From contig PEUD01000096.1 in NCBI GenBank assembly GCA_002780805.1, positions 2,803-10,034 of the forward strand: a DNA stretch of 7,232 bases, given 5' to 3'. Source of the DNA: Candidatus Omnitrophica bacterium CG02_land_8_20_14_3_00__42_8 (GTDB lineage Bacteria; Omnitrophota; Gorgyraeia; Gorgyraeales; Gorgyraeaceae). The notes under the pieces were generated by a model. It ran no database searches. It was not told the DNA's origin and saw nothing but the letters and a program-made list of their open reading frames with translations. Shown piece by piece: positions 1-5,418 of the stretch. The position numbers were made by a program, and so were the translations under genes. Each line of letters begins with the position of its first letter. The stretch's first letter is position 1.

Positions 1-609
1 GGATCTTATCTATTGGATAGGAAGCATGCCAGCCGGCTAGTGCCGAAGATAAAGGAGCTTCTAAGAAAATCCAGGGTGTCGATAAATAAGATAGACGCTT
101 TTATAATAGGCCTTGGGCCGGGTTCGTTTACCGGCTTGAGAATAGGTGTCAGCGCGATAAAAGGTTTTTGCGTAGCTTCCGAAAAGCCCTGCGTCGGCGT
201 GGCGAGCATGGACACTATTGCCTGCAATGCTAAAGAAAATGACAGGGACATAGTTCCTATAATAGACGCGAAAAGAGGCCAGGTTTATTCCGCTATTTAC
301 CAAAGGAAAGGCGGCCTGGTTGTGAGATTATCGGATTACCTGCTGCTGCCGATAGAGAAACTTTTGAAAAAAGTAAAAAGAGATTCTATTTTTCTGGGGG
401 ATGGAGTGAATCTCTATAGGGATAAGATAGAAGGTTATATCAATAATAAACGCCAGCCGGCATTTTTGCCTGAAAAATACTGGTATCCCGGAGCAGGAAA
501 TCTTATCAAACTGGGTTTCTCAAGAGTCAAAAAAGCCAAAAAAACCAATATAAATAAACTCGCGCCTTTATACCTTTACCCTAAAGATTGCCAGGTGAGA
601 AAACCATGA
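1..609 (+). CDS. tsaB: tRNA threonylcarbamoyladenosine (t6A) biosynthesis protein TsaB, 5' partial
   Basis: TsaB is the non-catalytic partner of TsaD in the cytoplasmic complex that puts threonylcarbamoyl on A37 of tRNAs reading ANN codons. The frame is open from the first base, giving 202 visible codons before the TGA at 607-609. The family signature GPGSFTGLRIG lies at about visible residues 38-48, followed by a conserved IDAKRGQVY segment and a C-terminal APLYLYPKD like the usual 'P.YLR' ending. Aligned by eye to E. coli TsaB (231 aa), the His at visible codon 9 matches His34, so roughly 25 N-terminal residues, including the ILAIDTS-like strand, lie outside the window. The in-frame TTG at 13 is therefore not the real start. 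The stop overlaps the alr start codon, implying translational coupling. The GPGSFTG signature makes the family call secure; TsaD, the catalytic paralogue family, has different motifs and is longer. Confidence 0.93.
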   Translation, partial: GSYLLDRKHASRLVPKIKELLRKSRVSINKIDAFIIGLGPGSFTGLRIGVSAIKGFCVASEKPCVGVASMDTIACNAKENDRDIVPIIDAKRGQVYSAIYQRKGGLVVRLSDYLLLPIEKLLKKVKRDSIFLGDGVNLYRDKIEGYINNKRQPAFLPEKYWYPGAGNLIKLGFSRVKKAKKTNINKLAPLYLYPKDCQVRKP

Positions 610-1721
610 GATTTTACAGGCCTACATTTGCAGAAATAGATCTGGACGCTATCCGCCATAATCTTGAGATAGTGAGCCATATTGTCGGGGACGATACAAA
701 GATACTCGGGGTTGTAAAAGCGGATGCCTATGGCCATGGGATGAGTGAAGTCTCGAAGGCCATCGTCGGTTATGTTGATTATTTCGGGGTCGCGTCTATT
801 GATGAAGCGGCCGGCCTGCGCAGGATAGGGATAAAAAAACCTATACTTGTGATAGGCGCTATCCTGCCGGAGGAAATAGAGGGTGTTCTGAAATTTAACG
901 TGATTCAAACGGTTTCAGACATGGATATTCCCAAAAAGCTTTCTAAACTCGCTCAGGCCAGAAATAAAATAGTCAAGGTGCATGTAAAGATAGATACGGG
1001 CATGGGTCGTCTTGGGTTCTGGCACGAAGAGGCGATAGGATTTATAAAGAAAATAGCAAGGTTGAAGAATATTATTATAGACGGGATTTTTACGCATTTC
1101 CCGAACGCGGAGACGGACAGGATTTTTACTCATAACCAGATAAGGAATTTCAAGCGCCTTGTGGAAGATTTATGCGATAACAACATACACATACCTATAA
1201 AACATACTGCGAACAGCATGGGCCTCATAGATTTTAAAAACAGCCATATGAATATGGTCAGGCCCGGGCTCATGATGTACGGCATATACCCAAAAGAAAG
1301 CCTTATGAAAAACATACTTTTAAAATCCGCGCTTACCTTGAGAACAAAGATTATCTATCTTAAATCAATACCCAAAGGCCGCAGTATAAGTTACGGCATG
1401 ACTTACGTGACCCGCAAGCCTACAAAGATAGCCACGATACCTGTCGGCTATGGCGACGGATATTCAAGGTATTTTTCAAATAAAGCGCATGTTTTAATAA
1501 AGGGCAGCCGTTGTCCGATAGTAGGCAGGGTTTGCATGGACATGTGCATGGTGAATGTGGGGCATTTAAAAAATCCAAAAGTAGGCGACGACGTTATCCT
1601 CATAGGCAGCCAGGCGGGCGAGATTATAAGGGCGGAAGAATTAGCCGGGCTTATAGATACCATACCTTACGAGGTATTATGCAACATAGGCCATCGCGTT
1701 CCCAGGGTGTATAAAAAATAG
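606..1721 (+). CDS. alr: Alanine racemase (PLP-dependent)
   Basis: Alr interconverts L- and D-alanine in the cytoplasm using pyridoxal phosphate and supplies D-Ala for peptidoglycan. I choose the ATG at 606: it has an AGGTGAG ribosome site at 593-599, six bases upstream, and gives 371 residues with the usual N-terminus (P-T-x-x-E-I-D-L-D-A-I-x-x-N). A TTG at 588 in the same frame would add six residues but has a poorer context. The PLP lysine is K38 in VVKADAYGHG, the second catalytic base is Y263 in ISYGMTY, and R135 lies in the KIDTGMGRLG motif. The N-terminal TIM barrel covers about residues 8-230 and the C-terminal beta domain about 240-371, including GRVCMDM. Length is normal for the family. 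The start overlaps the tsaB stop as ATGA, and greA follows after 8 bases. Alr beside t6A genes is also known from actinobacteria (alr-tsaE-tsaB-rimI-tsaD), so this neighbourhood recurs. Confidence 0.96.
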   Translation: MRFYRPTFAEIDLDAIRHNLEIVSHIVGDDTKILGVVKADAYGHGMSEVSKAIVGYVDYFGVASIDEAAGLRRIGIKKPILVIGAILPEEIEGVLKFNVIQTVSDMDIPKKLSKLAQARNKIVKVHVKIDTGMGRLGFWHEEAIGFIKKIARLKNIIIDGIFTHFPNAETDRIFTHNQIRNFKRLVEDLCDNNIHIPIKHTANSMGLIDFKNSHMNMVRPGLMMYGIYPKESLMKNILLKSALTLRTKIIYLKSIPKGRSISYGMTYVTRKPTKIATIPVGYGDGYSRYFSNKAHVLIKGSRCPIVGRVCMDMCMVNVGHLKNPKVGDDVILIGSQAGEIIRAEELAGLIDTIPYEVLCNIGHRVPRVYKK

Positions 1722-1729
1722 GGGGCTAT

Positions 1730-2203
1730 ATGTCTGAAGGCACTTTTTTGACAAGAGAGGGATGCGATAGGCTTAAAGAAGAATTAAAAATACTCAAGAC
1801 TGTGAAACGCAGGGAGATAGCGAGCGCTCTTGAAAAAGCGAGGCAGCTCGGAGATTTAAGCGAAAACGCGGAATATGATTCCGCGAAACAGTCGCAGGCG
1901 ATAAATGAAAAAAGGATCAGAGAACTTGAAGAAAAGATTCTGACCGCCAGGATTCTGGATAATGAAAGCATATCTTCGGATAAGGCATATATAGGCGCTA
2001 AATTAAAATTGGTAGACATAGATTCAAAAGAAGAAATAGATTACATGCTGGTGAGTGAGGATGAGGCTGATTACGGCCAGAATAGGATTTCCATTTCTTC
2101 TCCTGTGGGGAAGGCACTTTTGGGCCGTAAAATAGGTGATATTGTTAATATAAAAGTGCCCGCGGGAGCCTTGAGATATAAAATTACCGGTATATCCAGA
2201 TAG
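1730..2203 (+). CDS. greA: Transcription elongation factor GreA
   Basis: GreA enters the secondary channel of RNA polymerase and stimulates cleavage of backtracked RNA, rescuing stalled complexes. The protein is 157 residues, almost exactly the family length. The N-terminal antiparallel coiled coil covers about residues 8-75. Its tip carries GDLSENAEY with the two acidic residues D42 and E45 that correspond to D41/E44 of E. coli and position the catalytic metal. The C-terminal FKBP-like domain covers about 80-157 and includes the typical SSPVGKALLGRKIGD and VPAG segments. The GDLSENAEY tip fits GreA; GreB proteins are usually more basic at the coil. The ATG follows the alr stop by 8 bases, with AGGGGGC at 1720-1726 as ribosome site overlapping the alr stop codon. 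This supports co-transcription with tsaB and alr. After the stop there is no clear terminator before the structured spacer. Confidence 0.97.
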   Translation: MSEGTFLTREGCDRLKEELKILKTVKRREIASALEKARQLGDLSENAEYDSAKQSQAINEKRIRELEEKILTARILDNESISSDKAYIGAKLKLVDIDSKEEIDYMLVSEDEADYGQNRISISSPVGKALLGRKIGDIVNIKVPAGALRYKITGISR

Positions 2204-2213
2204 TAAAATTGTA

Positions 2214-2242
2214 TTGAATTTTATCTGTTAAGATGAGATAAT
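2214..2242 (+). promoter_or_regulatory. Candidate sigma-70 type promoter upstream of the isomerase gene
   Basis: TTGAAT at 2214-2219 and GATAAT at 2237-2242 are separated by exactly 17 bases. They match the -35 and -10 consensus at four of six and five of six positions. Transcription would start near 2249 and give a leader of about 200 bases holding the hairpin cluster at 2262-2404. It lies just after greA, the natural place for a new transcription unit. The match is by eye, and the region is A+T-rich, so chance matches are likely. Confidence 0.35.
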
Positions 2243-2261
2243 AGGAGCTACTTAAATTGAA

Positions 2262-2404
2262 GCCCAAAATTCCTTGGGCGAATGTATAAACCCAGATTTT
2301 GCAATAGCAAAATCTGCCCGAAGGGCCGACAGATTAAATCCGAGAGGATTTAATCTTGCTCGTCGGGATAATCCCAAACAAACTTCTAATGCAAATTTTG
2401 GGAT
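2262..2404. repeat. Modular palindromic element with four main hairpins and terminal inverted repeats
   Basis: This block fills most of the 251-base spacer between greA and the isomerase gene. CCCAAAATT at 2263-2271 is the exact reverse complement of AATTTTGGG at 2394-2402, so the block is bounded by 9-base inverted repeats. Inside are a 6-bp hairpin (2262-2267 with 2274-2279), a perfect 10-bp hairpin with AATA loop (2293-2302 with 2307-2316), another perfect 10-bp hairpin (2331-2340 with 2347-2356) lengthened by CCGAC/GTCGG at 2326-2330 and 2362-2366, and an 8-bp stem (2371-2378 with 2397-2404). A small GCCC-GAA-GGGC hairpin at 2316-2326 competes with its neighbours. No T-run follows any stem, so intrinsic termination is unlikely. 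No credible gene is present. It may be a small non-autonomous repeat or an RNA structure in the leader of the next gene. The 2306-2320 segment recurs inverted at 5337-5351. Confidence 0.7.
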
Positions 2405-2454
2405 AAAAAACTAATGGCTATAGATTTTAAACCGGCCAGAGAAAGGGAGACGTT

Positions 2455-3429
2455 ATGAATATCAGGAACACTTGGTTTGCGGCTGCAGCGGCTGCAGTAT
2501 TGACATTATTTTGCGTTGTTTCTTCAAATGCAGCTTCCCAGAAAGGAAGTTTCGCGGCAAAGGTCAATGGAGCCGGGATAAAAACAGCTACATTAAACGC
2601 AGCGGTCAATAATTATGTAGAAAACCAGAAAATGTTCGGAGTCACTGTAAAAGATGAAGAAAAAGATAAATTAAAAAAGGATATCCTGAATGAGCTTATA
2701 TCTGCAGAATTACTGTATCAGGCAAGCCAGAAGGCAGGCCTTGGGGACATGAGCAAAGAGGTTGACAGCCAGCTGGAAAACATTAAAAAAGGATTCGGTT
2801 CTGATCAGGAATTTCAGAAGGTCCTGAAGGAAAGAGGTATAGAGATAAAAGACCTGAAAGAAGACATCAAAAAAGGTATCTACATAAATGCGTATCTGGA
2901 AAAGGATGTGTTTTCTAAATTAGGCCCTGTGACAGAAGATGAAAAAAAGCAGGAATATGAGGGCAATAAGGATAAATTAAATGTTCCTGATGAAGTAAAG
3001 GCGAGCCATGTGCTCATAAAGGTTGGAGATAAGGCTGTTGCAGAAGAGAAACAGAAGGCGAAGGAAAAGATAGAGGCATTAAGGGCCAGGGCTATGTCGG
3101 GCGAAGATTTTGCCAAGCTCGCTAAAGAAAACTCAGAAGACGCCTCAGCTCCTAATGGCGGAGATCTCGGTTATTTCAAAAAAGGCGACATGGTAAAACC
3201 TTTCGAAGATGCCGCCTTCGGCCTTGAAAAAGACCAGATAAGTCCTGTAGTTGAGACTCAGTTTGGCTATCATGTGATAAAGGTGACGGATAAAAAAGCC
3301 GCTCACACCTTAACATATGAGGAAGTTTCCAAAGACATAGAGAAATTTTTACTTAATAAGCATAAGAGGGACGAGATAAATAAAACCACAGAGTCGTTAA
3401 GGAAAAACGCCAAGATAGAGATAATGTAG
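2455..3429 (+). CDS. Secreted parvulin-type peptidyl-prolyl cis-trans isomerase (SurA/PrsA-like)
   Basis: The 324-residue protein catalyses proline cis-trans isomerisation and probably acts as a folding chaperone for exported or outer-membrane proteins. It has a Sec signal peptide: short basic start (MNIRNTW), hydrophobic core at about 8-22 with a run of six alanines, and a likely cleavage after SNA at 24-26. Cys20 lies in the core but has Phe before it and no lipobox, so a lipoprotein is unlikely. Residues about 35-150 form a Lys/Glu-rich helical SurA_N-like region. Residues about 180-280 are the rotamase domain, with EVKASHVLIK (H185), GGDLGYF (235-241), PFEDAAF and TQFGYHVIKV (H273). A charged tail of about 40 residues follows. 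The ATG has AGGGAG at 2444-2449. The gene stands between structured spacers and is probably its own unit. Whether it is the SurA or the PrsA/PpiC equivalent cannot be decided from one gene; it has one rotamase domain, whereas E. coli SurA has two. Confidence 0.9.
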   Translation: MNIRNTWFAAAAAAVLTLFCVVSSNAASQKGSFAAKVNGAGIKTATLNAAVNNYVENQKMFGVTVKDEEKDKLKKDILNELISAELLYQASQKAGLGDMSKEVDSQLENIKKGFGSDQEFQKVLKERGIEIKDLKEDIKKGIYINAYLEKDVFSKLGPVTEDEKKQEYEGNKDKLNVPDEVKASHVLIKVGDKAVAEEKQKAKEKIEALRARAMSGEDFAKLAKENSEDASAPNGGDLGYFKKGDMVKPFEDAAFGLEKDQISPVVETQFGYHVIKVTDKKAAHTLTYEEVSKDIEKFLLNKHKRDEINKTTESLRKNAKIEIM

Positions 3430-3454
3430 GGAACGGTTTAAAACCGTTCCCTAC
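3426..3454. repeat. 29-base perfect palindrome overlapping the isomerase stop codon, possible weak terminator
   Basis: GTAGGGAACGGTTT at 3426-3439 is the exact reverse complement of 3441-3454, with a single A at 3440 between them. As RNA it would give a stem of about 12 bp with a small loop. The isomerase TAG stop (3427-3429) is inside the left arm. A run of six T lies at 3462-3467, eight bases past the stem, too far for a standard intrinsic terminator. CGACA/TGTCG (3454-3458 and 3467-3471) could form a second small stem touching the ilvD ribosome site. The palindrome could end or protect the upstream transcript, or be a copy of a dispersed repeat. Confidence 0.75.
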
Positions 3455-3479
3455 GACACTATTTTTTGTCGAGGGTATT

Positions 3480-5132
3480 ATGCGGAGCGATATTATCAAG
3501 AAAGGTATTTCTAAAGCAGGCAACAGGGCTCTTTTATACGCCACAGGCGCGTGCTGCAGTGATTTGAAAAAGCCTTTTATAGGCGTGGCGTCCAGTTTTA
3601 CCGATCTCATACCCGGGCACATGCACATGCGGACGCTGGAGCGTTCCATTGAAAACGGTGTTTACGCGGGCGGAAGCAGGCCTTTTGTTTTCGGGATACC
3701 GGGCATATGCGACGGTATTGCGATGGGCCATTCAGGCATGAAATATTCTCTGGCGTCAAGAGAACTGATAGCGGATATGGTAGAGACCATAGCAGGCGCG
3801 TATTCGCTCGACGGCCTTGTGCTTCTGACCAATTGCGATAAAATCACCCCGGGCATGTTAATGGCCTGCGCGAGGATGAACATCCCGGCTATTATTGTTA
3901 CGGCAGGCCCGATGCTGACAGGGCATTATAAAGGAAGGCGCCTGGATCTTGTAAGGGATACGTTTGAAGCTGTAGGGAAATTCAAAAAAGGCGAGATTTC
4001 AAAAGGAGATATGGATGAACTGGAGATGAATGCTTGTCCCGGGCCGGGTTCGTGCCAGGGCCTTTTTACAGCCAATACAATGAGCTGTCTTACCGAGGCA
4101 ATGGGCATGTCTTTGATAGGGTGCGCTACGTCTCTCGCTGTATCCAGCAAAAAAATGAGGATAGCTTTTGAGAGCGGCAGAAGAATAACCGAGCTTGTTT
4201 CAAAAAATGTGAAGCCGCGCTCTATTATGAATAAAAAGGCATTCTTGAACGCGATAACCGTGGATATGGCGCTTGGAGGTTCCACGAATACAGTTTTGCA
4301 TCTTACGGCAATAGCCAGAGAGGCCGGAGTTTCATTGCCGCTTGATGTGTTTGACAAAATGAGCAGGGTTACTCCTAAGATATCCGATTTAAGGCCCGGG
4401 GGAGAATATTTTCTGGAAGATCTGGAAATTGCGGGGGGCATACCCGGTGTTTTAAAAAGGCTGGAGGCAAAACTAAATGATAATCCCACCGTGAGTGGAT
4501 TATCCATAAAAGAAATAGCGAGGCTCAGTAAAGTTTCGGACGAAGAAGTTATAAGGCCTTTGGATAATCCCTATAAGTCAGAAGGCGGTATCGCTGTATT
4601 AAAAGGCAATATAGCCCCTGAAGGCTGCGTTGTAAAACAGGGCGCGGTAAGCGAAGACGCAATGTTTTTTAAAGGCTCTGCAAAGGTGTTTAACTCCGAA
4701 GAAGATTCAATGAAGTCTATCTTAAACGGAAAGATTAAAAAAGGGGATGTGATTGTAATTAGATACGAAGGCCCTGCAGGAGGCCCGGGCATGAGAGAAA
4801 TGCTTTCTCCCACGTCCGCAATAGTAGGGATGGGTTTATCAAATGACGTAGCGCTTATCACGGACGGAAGATTTTCAGGTGGGACAAGAGGGCCGTGCAT
4901 AGGGCATATCTCTCCGGAAGCAAGTAAAGGCGGCCCCATAGCTATAATTAAAGATAATGATGTCATTACGATAGATATAAAAAATAGGCGCATGGATGCG
5001 GATTTATCCGGGCCTGAAATAGAGAAGCGCCTTAAAAAATGGAAGGCCATGAAACCAAGAATTACGAGCGGCTGGCTTTCAAGATACAGCCGGATGGTGT
5101 TGTCTGCGAGTAAGGGAGCAGTGCTGGAATAA
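3480..5132 (+). CDS. ilvD: Dihydroxy-acid dehydratase
   Basis: IlvD dehydrates 2,3-dihydroxy-isovalerate and 2,3-dihydroxy-3-methylvalerate to the keto acids that precede valine (and leucine) and isoleucine. It is a cytoplasmic Fe-S and Mg enzyme. At 550 residues it is full length. By eye alignment to E. coli IlvD, all key positions are present: D78 (CDGIAMGH), C119-D120-K121 in NCDKITPGMLMA (cluster ligand, metal ligand and the lysine that is carboxylated), C192 in GPGSCQGLFTANTMSCL, E440 in GPGMREML, and S466 in DGRFSGGTRG as proton acceptor. The spacing from E440 to S466 equals that in E. coli. The position that is Cys in mycobacterial [2Fe-2S] enzymes is Gly46 (PGHMHM), as in E. coli. The ATG has GAGGG at 3471-3475. 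Phosphogluconate dehydratase (Edd) is a close relative, but the length, motifs and adjoining ilvBN favour IlvD. C25-C26 is an adjacent cysteine pair not typical of the family. Confidence 0.95.
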   Translation: MRSDIIKKGISKAGNRALLYATGACCSDLKKPFIGVASSFTDLIPGHMHMRTLERSIENGVYAGGSRPFVFGIPGICDGIAMGHSGMKYSLASRELIADMVETIAGAYSLDGLVLLTNCDKITPGMLMACARMNIPAIIVTAGPMLTGHYKGRRLDLVRDTFEAVGKFKKGEISKGDMDELEMNACPGPGSCQGLFTANTMSCLTEAMGMSLIGCATSLAVSSKKMRIAFESGRRITELVSKNVKPRSIMNKKAFLNAITVDMALGGSTNTVLHLTAIAREAGVSLPLDVFDKMSRVTPKISDLRPGGEYFLEDLEIAGGIPGVLKRLEAKLNDNPTVSGLSIKEIARLSKVSDEEVIRPLDNPYKSEGGIAVLKGNIAPEGCVVKQGAVSEDAMFFKGSAKVFNSEEDSMKSILNGKIKKGDVIVIRYEGPAGGPGMREMLSPTSAIVGMGLSNDVALITDGRFSGGTRGPCIGHISPEASKGGPIAIIKDNDVITIDIKNRRMDADLSGPEIEKRLKKWKAMKPRITSGWLSRYSRMVLSASKGAVLE

Positions 5133-5191
5133 ATTTGAAAAATGTTCTTCTCGATAACATAGGAAATTATATTAACCTTTTTAATCTCAAA

Positions 5192-5245
5192 ATGCCCTAA
5201 GGTGACACTCTGACATTGTCAGAGTGTCACCTTAGAGATGGGCAT
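5192..5245. repeat. Long inverted repeat with perfect 19-bp arms
   Basis: CTAAGGTGACACTCTGACA at 5197-5215 is the exact reverse complement of 5217-5235, with one T at 5216 in the middle. Further out, ATGCC at 5192-5196 can pair with GGCAT at 5241-5245, leaving a short bulge on the right side. Each arm holds two TGACA units. The + strand has no T-run after the stem, and the minus strand has only four T, so it is a poor terminator. It lies 59 bases after the ilvD stop and could be a dispersed palindromic repeat, a protein binding site, or a stem that protects the ilvD mRNA 3' end. Confidence 0.85.
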
Positions 5246-5258
5246 AAGAAGATCTCTC

Positions 5259-5292
5259 CCCGCCATCCGCCAAAGAACTGTGGCGGAGCGGG
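5259..5292. repeat. GC-rich hairpin, 12 bp
   Basis: CCCGC (5259-5263) pairs with GCGGG (5288-5292), and TCCGCCA (5266-5272) pairs with TGGCGGA (5281-5287). A CA bulge sits at 5264-5265 and the loop is eight bases (5273-5280). No T-run follows. It stands 13 bases after the previous palindrome and is unrelated to it in sequence, so the spacer is built from several independent palindromic units. Confidence 0.7.
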
Positions 5293-5295
5293 TCT

Positions 5296-5403
5296 GCGGA
5301 AAATCTGGTAAAGTTTCTGTCCGCTGCGCTCTTTAGCGGGCAGATTTTGCTTGAACAAGCTCGAAGAATATTATTCGAATGAACGAAGTGAGTCGAGAAC
5401 AAG
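5296..5403. repeat. Composite repeat module upstream of ilvB
   Basis: AAAATCTG (5300-5307) pairs with CAGATTTT (5341-5348) around an inner CCGCT/AGCGG stem (5321-5325 with 5335-5339). The segment CGGGCAGATTTTGCT at 5337-5351 is the reverse complement of 2306-2320 in the greA-isomerase spacer. GAATA-T-TATTC at 5366-5376 is a small palindrome, CTCGA/TCGAG (5360-5364 and 5393-5397) brackets the right part, and GAACAAG is repeated directly at 5353-5359 and 5397-5403. GAACGAAGTGAGTCGAG at 5381-5397 resembles the motif in the ilvB-ilvN junction. A weak promoter (TTGCTT 5347-5352, TATTAT 5369-5374, 16-base spacing) could drive ilvB. No T-box consensus, leader peptide or attenuator was seen, and no gene is present on either strand. 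Confidence 0.55.
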
Positions 5404-5418
5404 AAGTCAATTTTAATT

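Noticed and set aside
13..609. TTG at 13 as a complete tsaB start.
   Set aside because: It would remove the conserved N-terminal strand of the family; the frame is open to the window edge, so the gene is truncated by the window.
2257..2289. A 10-codon reading frame starting TTG (KPKIPWANV then stop) with AGGAG at 2243-2247, as a possible leader peptide.
   Set aside because: It is very short, uses TTG, overlaps the left terminal repeat of the hairpin block, and its ribosome site would lie upstream of the transcription start predicted by the candidate promoter.
2282..2353. A 23-codon ATG frame inside the hairpin block.
   Set aside because: It has no ribosome site and its sequence is dictated by the palindromes; nothing supports translation.
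3454..3471. CGACA...TGTCG stem with a T-rich loop as the intrinsic terminator of the isomerase gene.
   Set aside because: Only five base pairs, and the T-run is in the loop and right arm and not after the stem. It also runs into the ilvD ribosome site.
3926..4507. A 193-codon open frame on the minus strand opposite ilvD.
   Set aside because: It is antisense to well-conserved ilvD codons, has no recognisable domain and no ribosome site, and fits a shadow frame created by codon bias.
5133..5418. T-box riboswitch or ilv attenuator upstream of ilvB.
   Set aside because: No T-box consensus, no leader peptide rich in Leu/Ile/Val codons, and no stem followed by a T-run were found.
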